Part shown: one piece after another, positions 1 to 9,067 of the stretch | How the letters are laid out: the number at the start of each line of letters is the position of its first letter | How positions within the stretch are numbered: the stretch's first letter is position 1 | Assembly: GCA_964549375.1 (NCBI GenBank) | Contig: CAZJWF010000002.1 | Location: 26,616 to 90,615, forward strand | From: JAHDDY01 sp964549375 | Lineage (GTDB): Bacteria > Pseudomonadota > Alphaproteobacteria > Rhodobacterales > Rhodobacteraceae | Direction of reading: 5' to 3' | Length of the DNA: 64,000 nucleotides | Translations under genes and position numbers: made by a program | The notes under the pieces: model-generated | The model's input: the letters and a program-made list of their open reading frames with translations, nothing else | What the model was told of the DNA's origin: nothing | Database searches by the model: none

Positions 1-74
1 AACCTAAATGACTTGCGCGTAACGGATCAACGGCTACGGTCAGTCTCTCAAGACGTTTAGAGAGGTCGGCATCT

Positions 75-512
75 ATGGAACCGAAAATCTGGGTTTTCTT
101 CTTCGGAGCCTATATCAATTTCTCTGTGCTACGTGAAATCAACCTGATACCGGAAGAATATCGGGTGGCCACGTTGAATGGTTATCGCCTGAACATCGAG
201 CCAACCGCGACCCTGTCGCGAGAGCCCGGTTCAACGGTATGGGGAATAATGGCCACAGCGACCCATGAAGAATTGCGTCGCCTGTATGTCGATCACGCTA
301 AAATCTTCTTAGGCGGTGACTATTTCCCACGGGCTGTGACCGTCACCGACATGAACGACAATATCATCCCAGCTCTTTGCTACATATGCGATGACATGAA
401 GCCCGTTGCCGCAGAAGCGGAGTATATCGAAAAGATTGCGCGCCCTGCAGAAGAGTACGGTTTCCCCAAGGATTACGTAGAAATGATCCGCAGCTTTGGG
501 CCAGATGCGTAA
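75..512 (+). CDS. gamma-glutamylcyclotransferase-like family protein
   Basis: A 145-residue soluble protein that looks like the GGCT/AIG2-like fold. The N-terminus (FFFGAYINFSVL) resembles the glycine/asparagine strand that opens this fold. The middle (VWGIMATATHEEL) matches the usual 'G-x-(h)-x-x-(h)-x-x-E-E-L' segment, and the IPALCYI stretch matches the strand near the active site. Family members cleave gamma-glutamyl amines or peptides to 5-oxoproline, but many are uncharacterised and the substrate cannot be told here. A purine-rich AGAGG lies 9 nt before the ATG. The gene is convergent with rpe and ends only 9 nt from it. Family assignment is moderate. Confidence 0.6.
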   Translation: MEPKIWVFFFGAYINFSVLREINLIPEEYRVATLNGYRLNIEPTATLSREPGSTVWGIMATATHEELRRLYVDHAKIFLGGDYFPRAVTVTDMNDNIIPALCYICDDMKPVAAEAEYIEKIARPAEEYGFPKDYVEMIRSFGPDA

Positions 513-521
513 GGCGGGATG

Positions 522-1202
522 TTAGCTCGCCGCCTGTCGGATGGCGGCAATATTTGCGCCGTAGACATCGGGGTTGGACACGGAACCGCCTTTGAAGACA
601 GCCGATCCGGCGACGAGTACGTCCGCGCCTGCTTTTGCCATTAGGGGCGAGGTTTCAGGCGTAATGCCCCCGTCAATTTCGATGTGGATGGGACGTTCCC
701 CTATCATCGCGCGTAATCTGCGGACTTTTTCGATCTGCGAATGTAGAAAGCTTTGTCCGCCAAATCCGGGATTGACGGTCATCACACAGACTAGATCAAT
801 CTTATCCAAGACATATTCAATCGCCGTTTCAGGTGTCGCGGGGTTCAAGGCAACGCCAGCCTTGCAGCCTAGCTCAGCGATAGCGCCAAGGGTTCGATCC
901 AAATGCGGGCAAGCCTCGACATGTACGGTGAGCCTGTCGGACCCCGCCTCGGCGAATGGCGCAAGATACGCATCGGTCGGTTCGATCATGAGGTGAACAT
1001 CCATGACCGTTTTGACGTGAGGGCGGATCGCTTTGACCAGCGGCGGTCCGAAAGTCAAATTAGGCACGAAATGCCCGTCCATGACGTCGATGTGAACCCA
1101 ATCGCAGCCTTGCTGTTCAATTGCTTCACATTCCGCACCAAAATTCGCAAAATCGGCGCTGAGAATGGAAGGAGCAATCTTAATTGACCGGTCAAACGCC
1201 AT
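522..1202 (-). CDS. rpe: ribulose-phosphate 3-epimerase
   Basis: This cytoplasmic TIM-barrel enzyme interconverts ribulose 5-phosphate and xylulose 5-phosphate in the pentose phosphate and Calvin pathways. At 226 residues it has normal length. Family motifs are present in order: SILSADFANFG at the N-terminus, DVMDGHFVPNLTFGP carrying the metal-binding Asp/His, DVHLMI, VNPGFGGQSF in the phosphate-binding region, and IEIDGGI with the second catalytic Asp. A strong AGGGGGAAA ribosome binding site precedes the ATG on the minus strand. The next gene in the same direction is the PAS-like gene, whose end lies 60 nt upstream of this start. Confidence 0.95.
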   Translation of the reverse strand: MAFDRSIKIAPSILSADFANFGAECEAIEQQGCDWVHIDVMDGHFVPNLTFGPPLVKAIRPHVKTVMDVHLMIEPTDAYLAPFAEAGSDRLTVHVEACPHLDRTLGAIAELGCKAGVALNPATPETAIEYVLDKIDLVCVMTVNPGFGGQSFLHSQIEKVRRLRAMIGERPIHIEIDGGITPETSPLMAKAGADVLVAGSAVFKGGSVSNPDVYGANIAAIRQAAS

Positions 1203-1262
1203 CTTTTCCCCCTGAGAATTTTCTTAGGGAGATAAGGCAGGGATCAGCTCAAAGCGCAAGCC

Positions 1263-1799
1263 TCAGTCGTCGGTATCGACTGCGGCATAGGTCTCAGCGG
1301 CAATAATGGCCAAGCGGAGACGCGAGGGGTTTTCGGCATAGAGCGGGAAAACCCCGCGATATTGCATGATAAACGCTCTTTCGACAGACGGAACGGTGCC
1401 GCGCGAAAACATCGGCTTGCGCAGGACCGAGGCGGTAATCGCTTCATGATAGCGCGACTCAACAAACTCCTCGTCGAGCGTTTCGCTCATCCAACCTTCG
1501 CGCATGTGGTCCGAAGACGGCGCATCAAGTTGTTCGCCTTGCGAAAGGACGTAAAAATCAACGATTCCATCGACTTCTACGGGCTCGACGTGGCGGACCC
1601 ACCGCAAAAGCTGCCTTACACCCGGCTGAGCAAGCAACACCAATTCGTCCGGCAGCAGATGCCCTTTGCAAAACTGATCATACCAACCGGCAAACACCGA
1701 AACCGGGTGATTTTCCGGCAGAGCATCGCGCTCAAGCGATGTCAGCCCATAGCTGCGACTTAACGACTCGTTTGTTTCATTCATTGCAACAGCGGACAT
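1263..1799 (-). CDS. conserved hypothetical protein, PAS_5-like
   Basis: A 178-residue soluble protein with no signal peptide or membrane segment. The arrangement from about residue 60 to 170 resembles the alphaproteobacterial PAS_5-type domain: a DFYVLSQGE strand, a helix with R-Y-H-E, a K-P-M-F-S-R-G turn, a QYRGVFPLY strand, then a polar hydrophobic end. Such proteins have no assigned reaction and lack output domains. GGAGG lies 7 nt ahead of the chosen ATG; a second in-frame ATG is 5 codons inside. It is transcribed toward rpe. Function is not inferred. Confidence 0.6.
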   Translation of the reverse strand: MSAVAMNETNESLSRSYGLTSLERDALPENHPVSVFAGWYDQFCKGHLLPDELVLLAQPGVRQLLRWVRHVEPVEVDGIVDFYVLSQGEQLDAPSSDHMREGWMSETLDEEFVESRYHEAITASVLRKPMFSRGTVPSVERAFIMQYRGVFPLYAENPSRLRLAIIAAETYAAVDTDD

Positions 1800-2029
1800 A
1801 AGCGGCCTCCAACGGGGTCGTTCTGGAACGTCGAACAGTACCGAAGACCTGCTAACGGACGTTTAAGGGATCTAAGTTTCTGATTTTTATACACCTCACG
1901 TTTTGAACCAAATGATGTTAGAAAATCCCCAGATATTTCGGGGAAAAAATGCGACAATTCCCGCGATTCCCCGGTAAAAGTCGTTAAGCGTTTCTGTAGG
2001 ACGGATTAAGCGGGGATAATCGGGAGTTT

Positions 2030-2497
2030 ATGTCACCTAAAGCGACAACCAACGAAGCGCCGCTCCTTCATCTCGTCAAGCTGAGTGTCGGCTCTGAAAG
2101 CGTTGAAGGTCTGGCGGAGTGGCAAGATCTTCGCCGAGCCGAACGCGAGACTGCGGGCGAAGACAGCCGCCCTCGCCACGTCACTAGGATGACGCCGAAG
2201 CGCGGCACTGAATTGCTCGCTGGTGGCTCAATCTATTGGGTCATTAAGCGGAATATTGTGGCGCGGCAAAAGATCGTCGCACTAGAACCGATTGTCGGTG
2301 AGGACGGTATTTCGCGCTGTGCGATTATTCTTGATCCGATCCTCGTGCGAACGGAAATGCGTCCAAAGCGGCCATTTCAGGGGTGGCGGTATTTAACACC
2401 AGCCGATGCCCCGCCGGATTTGACCGATGAGGGAGAAGTGCTCGCCGACATGCCGGGCGCAATGCGTGAGGCTCTTGCCTCTTTTGGAGTACGCTAG
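2030..2497 (+). CDS. DUF1489 family protein
   Basis: A 155-residue protein of a family found mainly in Alphaproteobacteria. Recognisable features are the opening LHLVKLSVG, the R-x-x-T-R-M-x-P-K-R segment, the SIYWVIK strand and the conserved F-Q-G-W-R-Y-L near residue 120. No biochemical role is known to me. GGGAG precedes the ATG by 4 nt. It heads a tight three-gene plus-strand run: the ACT-domain gene begins on the base after its stop, and the glycerate kinase overlaps that gene. Confidence 0.8.
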   Translation: MSPKATTNEAPLLHLVKLSVGSESVEGLAEWQDLRRAERETAGEDSRPRHVTRMTPKRGTELLAGGSIYWVIKRNIVARQKIVALEPIVGEDGISRCAIILDPILVRTEMRPKRPFQGWRYLTPADAPPDLTDEGEVLADMPGAMREALASFGVR

Positions 2498-2881
2498 ATG
2501 ACGGGAGAGACTGATCTCAACGCTTTACTGCGTGAAATGAAGCCGGTTCTTGATCCGAGGCGGTTTGTTTTTTCAACCCATACGGACATGACTCTGGAAG
2601 AAGCCGCAAAGTTATCGCCGATTGCCATGTTTCAAGAACCTGAGGGCATGACGCTGATCTACGAAAGCGATGAGCAACCGCGCTATGCCATGATTACCTT
2701 GACGGTTCATTCCAGTTTGGAGGCCGTCGGATTAACCGCCGCAATTTCTGCTGCTCTGACGAAACAGCGGATCAGCGCGAACGTCGTCGCAGCCTTTTAT
2801 CACGATCATATTTTCGTTTCAGAAAGTGACGCGGATCGTGCGATGGCTGCGTTACTGGCCGTATCCGAAGACGCAGCGTGA
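2498..2881 (+). CDS. ACT domain-containing protein
   Basis: A 127-residue protein made of a short N-terminal segment (LNALLREMKPVLDPRRFVF) and an ACT-like regulatory fold ending in an S-x-x-D-A-x-x-A-M-A-A-L helix. The S-L-E-A-V-G-L-T-A-A-I-S-A-A-L helix and the A-F-Y-H-D-H-I-F-V strand are typical of the small stand-alone amino-acid-binding ACT proteins of bacteria. The ligand is unknown. The ATG abuts the stop of the DUF1489 gene, so the two are likely co-translated. Confidence 0.7.
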   Translation: MTGETDLNALLREMKPVLDPRRFVFSTHTDMTLEEAAKLSPIAMFQEPEGMTLIYESDEQPRYAMITLTVHSSLEAVGLTAAISAALTKQRISANVVAAFYHDHIFVSESDADRAMAALLAVSEDAA

Positions 2882-4134
2882 TCGCCCCTGAGACGCTGTT
2901 AAAGGGGATGTTTGATGCCGCCGTTCGTGCGGCTGATCCGATGACATGCGTTCCATCTCACCTTCCCAAACCGCCTAAGGGCCGGTTGATCGTGATCGGT
3001 GCTGGAAAGGCGTCGGCGCGAATGGCTCAAGCGGTCGAAGCGCATTGGCAAGGTGAACTGAGTGGCACCGTTTTGACCCGCTACGGGCACAGCGCGCCAT
3101 GTGAACGGATCGAAATTATTGAAGCGGCCCACCCAGTCCCGGACGCAGCAGGTGTCGCAGGCACTCGAAAAATTTTCGATACAATCTCTGCTCTAAACGA
3201 AGACGATCTAGTGCTCGCGTTGATTTCAGGTGGTGGATCCGCGCTGCTCACCTCACCGGCAAACGGCATTACGCTCGACGAAAAAATCGCCGTGAATCAA
3301 GCTCTGCTGAAATCAGGGGCAGCGATTGGCGAGATGAATACCATTCGAAAACACCTAAGCGCCGTGAAAGGCGGTGGCCTCGCGGCGGCGGCTTATCCCG
3401 CGAGAGTTTTAGCGCTGATGATCTCTGACGTACCGGGCGATGATCCGGCGGTGATTGCGTCCGGTCCGACAGTCGGAACCGACTCGCATCCCACAGATGC
3501 TTTGGCTTTGCTCGAACGTTTCGACGTCAAAGTACCACCCTCGATCGAACGGCATCTCGCAACGGGAACACCGCCACCTAGCCCGTCCAGTCAAGCTATC
3601 GCGCGGGTCGAGAACCGCGTGATTGCCGCCCCTCAAATGTCATTGGAAGCGGCGGCAGAGGTCGCGGTTCAATCTGGCGTTACGCCGATCATTCTCGGTG
3701 ATGCGATTGAGGGAGAATCGCGAGACGTCGCAAAGGTTCACTCCGGTATTGCCAATCAGGTTCTTCGACATGGCCAGCCCGGAAAAGCGCCTTGTGTTGT
3801 GATCTCCGGTGGAGAAACGACCGTCACAGTACGCGGAAGCGGGCGCGGTGGGCGCAATGTCGAATTCTGTCTTGCCCTCGCCTTAGCGCTCGAAGGCAAT
3901 AAGAGAATTTGGGGAATTGCTGGAGATACAGACGGCATTGATGGGGCGGAAGAAATTGCCGGAGCCATTGTCACCCCCGATACGCTCGCGCGCGGCGCGT
4001 CAGCAAATTTGAACCCGCGAGAGATGCTGGCCAATAACGACGGGCATCGGTTCTTTGAGGCGATCAAATCTCAACTCGTAACGGGGCCGACACTCACCAA
4101 CGTCAACGATTTTCGTGCCGTCCTGATTTTATAA
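2878..4134 (+). CDS. glycerate 2-kinase, MOFRL family (GckA/TtuD type)
   Basis: This enzyme phosphorylates D-glycerate with ATP to 2-phosphoglycerate, feeding glycerate from photorespiration, tartronate or serine-cycle metabolism into glycolysis. The 418-residue length is normal. Visible motifs are IVIGAGKASARMA near the N-terminus, ALISGGGSALL, NTIRKHLSAVKGGGLA with the conserved Lys, SDVPGDDPAVIASGPT, and the C-terminal MOFRL domain with ISGGETTVTVRG, GRGGRN and GDTDGIDG. The start is a GTG overlapping the TGA of the ACT gene (GTGA), so it is translationally coupled to it. The end is convergent with the carbonic anhydrase gene 10 nt away. Confidence 0.92.
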   Translation: MIAPETLLKGMFDAAVRAADPMTCVPSHLPKPPKGRLIVIGAGKASARMAQAVEAHWQGELSGTVLTRYGHSAPCERIEIIEAAHPVPDAAGVAGTRKIFDTISALNEDDLVLALISGGGSALLTSPANGITLDEKIAVNQALLKSGAAIGEMNTIRKHLSAVKGGGLAAAAYPARVLALMISDVPGDDPAVIASGPTVGTDSHPTDALALLERFDVKVPPSIERHLATGTPPPSPSSQAIARVENRVIAAPQMSLEAAAEVAVQSGVTPIILGDAIEGESRDVAKVHSGIANQVLRHGQPGKAPCVVISGGETTVTVRGSGRGGRNVEFCLALALALEGNKRIWGIAGDTDGIDGAEEIAGAIVTPDTLARGASANLNPREMLANNDGHRFFEAIKSQLVTGPTLTNVNDFRAVLIL

Positions 4135-4144
4135 CGGCGCTGAT

Positions 4145-4669
4145 CTAAACGATTTCGACCATGCCTTTCCGAAATCGTTCGGCGTTGCGGACATAGTGAT
4201 CTGCAGTCGCTTTCAACCCCGCAATCTGTCCGCTCGCTAACTCCCGAATAATCTTCGCAGGCGCGCCGAGCGCCATATGTCCGTCGGGCACCTCTTTGCC
4301 CTCCGGCAGTAATGCATTTGCGCCGACGAGCGATCCTTTGCCAACTCGCGCTCCATTCAACACAGTTGCCCCCATCCCGATCAGCGCCCCGGCACTGACA
4401 AAACACCCATGAACGACGGCTGCATGGCCCAGCGTCACATCTTTTTCGAGTGTGAGGGGAAAGCCGGGGTCGGAATGCAATACACACCCGTCTTGCACAT
4501 TACAGCGCGGGCCGATTGTCACTGGTTCATTGTCACCCCTAATCACGGCATTGAACCAGACGCTCGCACCTTCGCCCAATATAACGTTGCCAACGATGAC
4601 GGCACCCGGTGCAATCCAAGCGGTTGGATGAACTTGAGGCGCAATGCCATCTAGTGAGAAAATTGGCAT
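4145..4669 (-). CDS. gamma-type carbonic anhydrase family protein
   Basis: A 174-residue left-handed beta-helix protein made of hexapeptide repeats (VHPTAWIAPGAVIVGNVILGEGASVWFNAVIRGD and onward, here only summarised). The three metal-binding histidines of the gamma-carbonic-anhydrase/YrdA family are present in CVLHSD and in TLGHAAVVHGC. A C-terminal helix follows (DGHMALGAPAKIIREL). Family members may hydrate CO2, but several are inactive or of unknown function, so activity is not assured. It diverges from the GFA gene and converges with glycerate kinase. Confidence 0.9.
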   Translation of the reverse strand: MPIFSLDGIAPQVHPTAWIAPGAVIVGNVILGEGASVWFNAVIRGDNEPVTIGPRCNVQDGCVLHSDPGFPLTLEKDVTLGHAAVVHGCFVSAGALIGMGATVLNGARVGKGSLVGANALLPEGKEVPDGHMALGAPAKIIRELASGQIAGLKATADHYVRNAERFRKGMVEIV

Positions 4670-4788
4670 GTCGATTTCCCGATCAATTCAGTACCTTCGC
4701 CCAAAGAATGATATACTGCCCTCGAACGATATGCGGATGTCTATACGCGTCGCCTTACAGCGCCATGAAGTCTACCGGGGGATACACC

Positions 4789-5238
4789 ATGACCCAAAAG
4801 AAGCAAGTCACAGGCTCCTGCCTTTGCGGCGCTGTAAAGTTTACCGGCACGCCATCAGATCGCGGAATCGGGGTGTGCCATTGCAAAATGTGTCGGGTCC
4901 AGTCGTCCGGCCCCTTTTTTGCCGCACGAATGGAGGATGGCGTGTCATTGACCGAACAACGCGGCCTCAAGTGGTATGACGCCTCAGACATTGGCGAGCG
5001 CGGGTTTTGCAGCGAATGCGGGAGCACGATGTTTTGGCGTGAGAAAGATGCGGCACCCGGTCAATGGTTTGTCAGCGCAGGCACCTTGCCAGACGACTCC
5101 ATCGCGCCGATTTTCGAGCATATTTGGAATGATGATAAAGCACCCTACTATGAGTTTGCGGATACAACGCCAAGACGGACAGCGGCAGAGTGCCTTGGCG
5201 GGAACCCAGCACCAAAGCCACATGGAGAAGTAATGTGA
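4789..5238 (+). CDS. GFA (glutathione-dependent formaldehyde-activating-like) family protein
   Basis: A 149-residue zinc protein of the GFA/CENP-V fold. The metal ligands are clear: GSCLCGAVKF near residue 10, CHCKMCRVQSSGPF near residue 34 and GFCSECGSTMFWR near residue 75. The prototype catalyses spontaneous glutathione-formaldehyde adduct formation, though most relatives have no proven role. I chose the ATG at 4789 because GGGGG lies 7 nt upstream and the fold starts right after it; the longer frame upstream runs antisense through the carbonic anhydrase start. Its TGA overlaps the GTG of the next small gene. Confidence 0.85.
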   Translation: MTQKKQVTGSCLCGAVKFTGTPSDRGIGVCHCKMCRVQSSGPFFAARMEDGVSLTEQRGLKWYDASDIGERGFCSECGSTMFWREKDAAPGQWFVSAGTLPDDSIAPIFEHIWNDDKAPYYEFADTTPRRTAAECLGGNPAPKPHGEVM

Positions 5239-5585
5239 CGTTTGGAAAGTTCATCGACAAACGTGCCCGCATCGTCGCCGCAGGCTGTGCTGTGATACTG
5301 GTGGGGGTGGGCCTTACAGGTATCACCAAATCACACGCCTTCGAAGCGGGCCAACGCTGGACTTGTCTCACGGATCAAGGTGAACACGCGTTTCTCGCTG
5401 TGTCGAAAGTAGAAGGCGAAGCCGTTTCTTTCTCTTGGGGCACCCTGAAGGACGATCAAAGCCTATCCGTGCTGTGCAACAAGCGCGATCAGCTTTCCCT
5501 TCAGGAGATACGTCAGTTTTGCGAACTGTTGGGACGTGAGTATTCCGCTGGGCATTCGAGATTAGATCAAGCTTGCAGCAAATAA
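5235..5585 (+). CDS. small membrane-anchored or secreted hypothetical protein
   Basis: A 116-residue protein beginning with a short charged segment (TFGKFIDKRARI) and one hydrophobic helix (about residues 13-28), then a polar domain with four cysteines that may form disulfides outside the membrane. I do not recognise the family. The start is a GTG overlapping the GFA stop (GTGA) with GGAGAAG a few bases upstream, which decides against longer frames. The tight overlap implies co-expression with the GFA gene. The end is convergent with the DUF4272 gene. Confidence 0.55.
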   Translation: MTFGKFIDKRARIVAAGCAVILVGVGLTGITKSHAFEAGQRWTCLTDQGEHAFLAVSKVEGEAVSFSWGTLKDDQSLSVLCNKRDQLSLQEIRQFCELLGREYSAGHSRLDQACSK

Positions 5586-5606
5586 CTCCGTCTTGCCCGC
5601 GTATCC

Positions 5607-6593
5607 TCACGTATCCGGCGTCACATCATCCCACTGCTGTCCAAGATATCCGATGAGCCAGTTGAGCGCTCTGTGACGTTCTAACGCGACGCCAGGATCT
5701 AAGCCCGCAGGGGGGTCACGATCATTCATCCCAGCATCGACCAAGGCCCAGCGATACCGATAGATTAAATCCGCCTGATCCAAAATTTCTTCCATTGGTC
5801 GCAGGGACGTCTTCGCCAGCAAGGTTCCAACATTCTCGCCGCGAACAATCTCGGCAATCGCGCGGACATCAACAATTTCCTTCGGTGGAGGTAAATCATC
5901 TACCGACGACAATGCCCATAACATGACCCACGCCGCCTCATAACGCCACGCGAATTGAACCTTGTCCGCCGTGCGCGGATTAGGCAACGCGATAAAGGCC
6001 GCTTCTTTTGGGGACAGACCATCCTGAATTCCAAAGTCTGCAATCAAGGCGTTGACGGTCTCTTGTGGCAACCCCTCTCCTTTGACCGCAGTCACGAGGA
6101 TCGCAAGTGTTCGAACGACCACTTCTCGATGCGTTCGCCCCGTTGTCTGGCTCGAGTCGGGAATAGGAGGTAACTTCAAATTCAACGGAATACCGCCCGC
6201 ACGCAAGACCCGCTCTGAGCCCGCCTTTCGCGCTTTGGCCGCCGGTGTTGCAACCGCCCCTGTCCTACCGATCCTGACTTTTCGAGTTTGCGCCTCACGC
6301 GGCACGATACCCAAAGACTCGACCGGAACCGGAGCCGTAATCGCGTTCACCCGTGTATTATCAGATGCGCCCTGTTGTTTCAGACTTCCCAACTCGGCCT
6401 CTGACGCGGGAATGATGGCCGGCGAGGGAGTTTCGCCGTCTTTGTCTTTCGGCTTTGATGTCTCTGCGGTAATGATTTCTAACGTTTTTTCGTAGAGCGC
6501 ACCGAGCGGGTCCGTTATACGCGCCTCATCTTCCGCCATTCCTTGCGGTGCGAAACCAAGTGAAGCGATCAAAACTGCCCAGAAAGCTCTCAT
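5607..6593 (-). CDS. DUF4272 domain protein, secreted
   Basis: A 328-residue protein with a cleavable-looking signal peptide (MRAFWAVLIASLGFAPQGMA-E), a low-complexity linker rich in Pro/Ala/Lys to about residue 150, and a C-terminal DUF4272-like domain. That domain is recognised by RTHREVVVRTLAIL, the F-A-W-R-Y-E-A-A-W-V-M-L-W-A-L segment and the final E-R-H-R-A-L-N-W-L with WDDV. The domain has no known function; its usual context is cytoplasmic, so a signal-peptide version is slightly unusual. It diverges from the FAD oxidoreductase with about 95 nt between starts. Confidence 0.7.
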   Translation of the reverse strand: MRAFWAVLIASLGFAPQGMAEDEARITDPLGALYEKTLEIITAETSKPKDKDGETPSPAIIPASEAELGSLKQQGASDNTRVNAITAPVPVESLGIVPREAQTRKVRIGRTGAVATPAAKARKAGSERVLRAGGIPLNLKLPPIPDSSQTTGRTHREVVVRTLAILVTAVKGEGLPQETVNALIADFGIQDGLSPKEAAFIALPNPRTADKVQFAWRYEAAWVMLWALSSVDDLPPPKEIVDVRAIAEIVRGENVGTLLAKTSLRPMEEILDQADLIYRYRWALVDAGMNDRDPPAGLDPGVALERHRALNWLIGYLGQQWDDVTPDT

Positions 6594-6688
6594 GACAAGA
6601 AAACTACCCAGTTACGCTCAGATGGCAATGCTTGACGCATCAAGCGTTTTCGCGTTCCGATAATCTCTCGAACTCGATAGGGAAACGT

Positions 6689-9067
6689 ATGAAAGCCACG
6701 ACACGGGCGGTCGTTATCGGCGGCGGAATTGCAGGTTGCTCGGCAATCTATCACCTGACGCAAGAAGGATGGACCGACGTTGTCCTGATCGAACGCGATG
6801 AGCTGACAAGCGGAACAACTTGGCATTCTGCAGCCCAAGTCACCAACTTTGGTGGGATTCAGGTCATGGTTGGGCTGAAAAGCCATTCGATCCGCCTTTA
6901 TCGTGAACTCGCCGATGATCCTGAGTATCCAATCAACTACAATCATGGCGATGGTGGGCTTCGACTTGCGTCTAAAGAGTGGCATCTCGAAGGCTATCGT
7001 CATTTTCAGTCAATGGCGAAGGGAATGGGTGTCGATTATGAGGTATTGGACGCAGCGGAATGTGGCCGCCGTCATCCGCTTATTTCAACGGAGGGCCTCG
7101 CTGGGGCGCTGTGGGACCCGCATGACGGGGATATTGATCCCGCACAGCTATGCCAAGCGCTCGCCAGACGTGCCCGAAAAGCCGGAGCAGAGGTCTATCG
7201 AAGTACGCCCGTAACGGGACTGTCACAACGCGAAGATGATAGTTGGACAGTGCACACCGCAAATGGCGATATCGACTGTGAAGTCGTGATCAATGCGGGC
7301 GGCTATCGCTGCAATGAAATCGGTAAAATGATGGGTGTTACGCTGCCTGTCGTTTCGATGGAGCACCAGTATTTCGTCACTGAAGAAATCCCTCAGTTGG
7401 CTGAGCTTGATCATCGCGTGCCGCTGCTGCGTTGTCCGACGGACGATTTTTACTCACGGCAGGACAAAAAAGGGCTTTTGCTCGGCTTTTACGAACAAGG
7501 CTGCAAGACATGGGGCACCGATGGCATTGATCCCGATTTTACCAATGCGCTCTGCCCCGATGACCTCGACCGGATCATGCCGGTGCTAGAAAACGTTTTC
7601 GAACGGGTGCCTGCCGCCGCCGAAGTCGGGATTCATACCGTTGTCAACGGCCCGATTACCTACACGCCGGATGGCGTGCCGCTGGTCGGTAAGATTCCCG
7701 GCAAACGAAATGCCTATTGCATTACCGGCCTGCGGGCTGGTGTCGGTGAGGGCGGCGGTCACGGATGGCTGCTCGCGCAAATGGTCGTTCACGGAGAAGC
7801 AGAGTACGACACATGGGCGCTCGACCCTCGGCGGTTCGGCGCATGGGCGGGTCAAGACTATGCAGCGGCGAAAGCCGTGGAGGACTATCAGAACGAGTTC
7901 CGCTTTCACAAACCTCACGAGCAACGTCCCGCAGGTCGAAACCTGCGCCTAAGCCCGTTGCATGAGACACTCAAATCCGAAGGAGCACGGTTTGGTGTCG
8001 TCAATGGTTGGGAACGCGCTTTGGTCTTTGCGCCGGATGGGTTTGAGGAGGAACCCGGATTCGGTTTTACCAACGCGCATGACATCATTGGTACGGAAGT
8101 TGATACCATTCAAAACGCAGTTGGCGTCGCCGAAGTGAACGGCTTTAACCGTTATGAGATCTCTGGCGAGGGCGCTCTCGATTGGCTCGATAAAATCGTT
8201 TGCTCGCGCGTTCCGCGCAAGGCCGGAAAAATTTCTCTCGTCTACGCCTTGAATCATCAAGGCGGCATCAAAACCGAAGCGACTTTGGCGCATTTGCCGG
8301 ATGGCCGGATTTGGTGGGGATCAGCCGCCGCAGCCGAGTTGCATGACCGCGACTGGCTCGATGAACTGGGGCCGCCCGCGGGTGTAAAAATCGCACCCAT
8401 GACAGACAGCCATACGATCCTCGTGGTAGCTGGACCCAAGTCAACCGAGGCATTGTCTGCTGCTCTCCCGGATGCCGACTGGACATATCGCTGGCTTACC
8501 GCGCAGCAACAACCGAATGGCATTGTCGCGATGGCGGTCAGTTTCTCTGGCGAAATTGCATGGGAACTGCACATCCCGAACGAAGTCCTGATCGAAACCT
8601 ATCAGGCGATCCGCAAGGCAGGGGCGAAACCCTTTGGGCTTTACGCCACAGAGTCGATGCGGCTGGAGAAAGGGTATCGACACTGGAAAGCTGATCTCAT
8701 CACGGAATTCAATCCAATCGAAAGCGATCTGAGCCGCTTTGTTGCTGACAAAGAATATGTCGGCAAAGCAGCGGTCGAGGCGCAAGCGATCCGCAGAAAG
8801 TTTGTTTCGCTTATCCTCGATACGGATGCCTATCCCGCCCATGCGGGCGACTCCATCATGGCGAATGGCGCAGTCGTCGGCACCGTGACTTCCGCCGGAT
8901 GGGGCCACCGGACGAAAAAGAACATCGCGATGGGTTTTGTTGATCCCGCTCATGACACGGTGGGCAGCGCATTGAGCATATGGACCAGCCACGGGGAACT
9001 GTCGGCATCGGTGTGCGAGCCTTGTCTCTACGATCCCGAATACAAGCTGGTGCGTCAATCCTCATGA
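6689..9067 (+). CDS. dimethylglycine/sarcosine dehydrogenase-like FAD oxidoreductase with GcvT domain
   Basis: A 792-residue two-domain flavoprotein. The N-terminal half is a DAO-type FAD domain (AVVIGGGIAGCSAIYHL at residues 7-23, then TSGTTWHSAAQVTNFGG, where family members bind covalent FAD via the His). The C-terminal half is a GcvT/aminomethyltransferase-like folate-binding domain (LSPLHETLKSEGARFG, then LYATESMRLEKGYRHW). Relatives demethylate dimethylglycine, sarcosine or related N-methyl amines and pass the C1 unit to tetrahydrofolate; the exact substrate is not readable. I start at 6689 (GGGAAACGT ribosome site) rather than the in-frame ATG 19 codons upstream. The stop overlaps the next gene (ATGA). 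Confidence 0.85.
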   Translation: MKATTRAVVIGGGIAGCSAIYHLTQEGWTDVVLIERDELTSGTTWHSAAQVTNFGGIQVMVGLKSHSIRLYRELADDPEYPINYNHGDGGLRLASKEWHLEGYRHFQSMAKGMGVDYEVLDAAECGRRHPLISTEGLAGALWDPHDGDIDPAQLCQALARRARKAGAEVYRSTPVTGLSQREDDSWTVHTANGDIDCEVVINAGGYRCNEIGKMMGVTLPVVSMEHQYFVTEEIPQLAELDHRVPLLRCPTDDFYSRQDKKGLLLGFYEQGCKTWGTDGIDPDFTNALCPDDLDRIMPVLENVFERVPAAAEVGIHTVVNGPITYTPDGVPLVGKIPGKRNAYCITGLRAGVGEGGGHGWLLAQMVVHGEAEYDTWALDPRRFGAWAGQDYAAAKAVEDYQNEFRFHKPHEQRPAGRNLRLSPLHETLKSEGARFGVVNGWERALVFAPDGFEEEPGFGFTNAHDIIGTEVDTIQNAVGVAEVNGFNRYEISGEGALDWLDKIVCSRVPRKAGKISLVYALNHQGGIKTEATLAHLPDGRIWWGSAAAAELHDRDWLDELGPPAGVKIAPMTDSHTILVVAGPKSTEALSAALPDADWTYRWLTAQQQPNGIVAMAVSFSGEIAWELHIPNEVLIETYQAIRKAGAKPFGLYATESMRLEKGYRHWKADLITEFNPIESDLSRFVADKEYVGKAAVEAQAIRRKFVSLILDTDAYPAHAGDSIMANGAVVGTVTSAGWGHRTKKNIAMGFVDPAHDTVGSALSIWTSHGELSASVCEPCLYDPEYKLVRQSS

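Noticed and set aside
1927..1943. CCCC/GGGG hairpin in the 1.8-2.0 kb spacer considered as a terminator
   Set aside because: The stem is only 4 bp and no T-tract follows on either strand in a suitable place.
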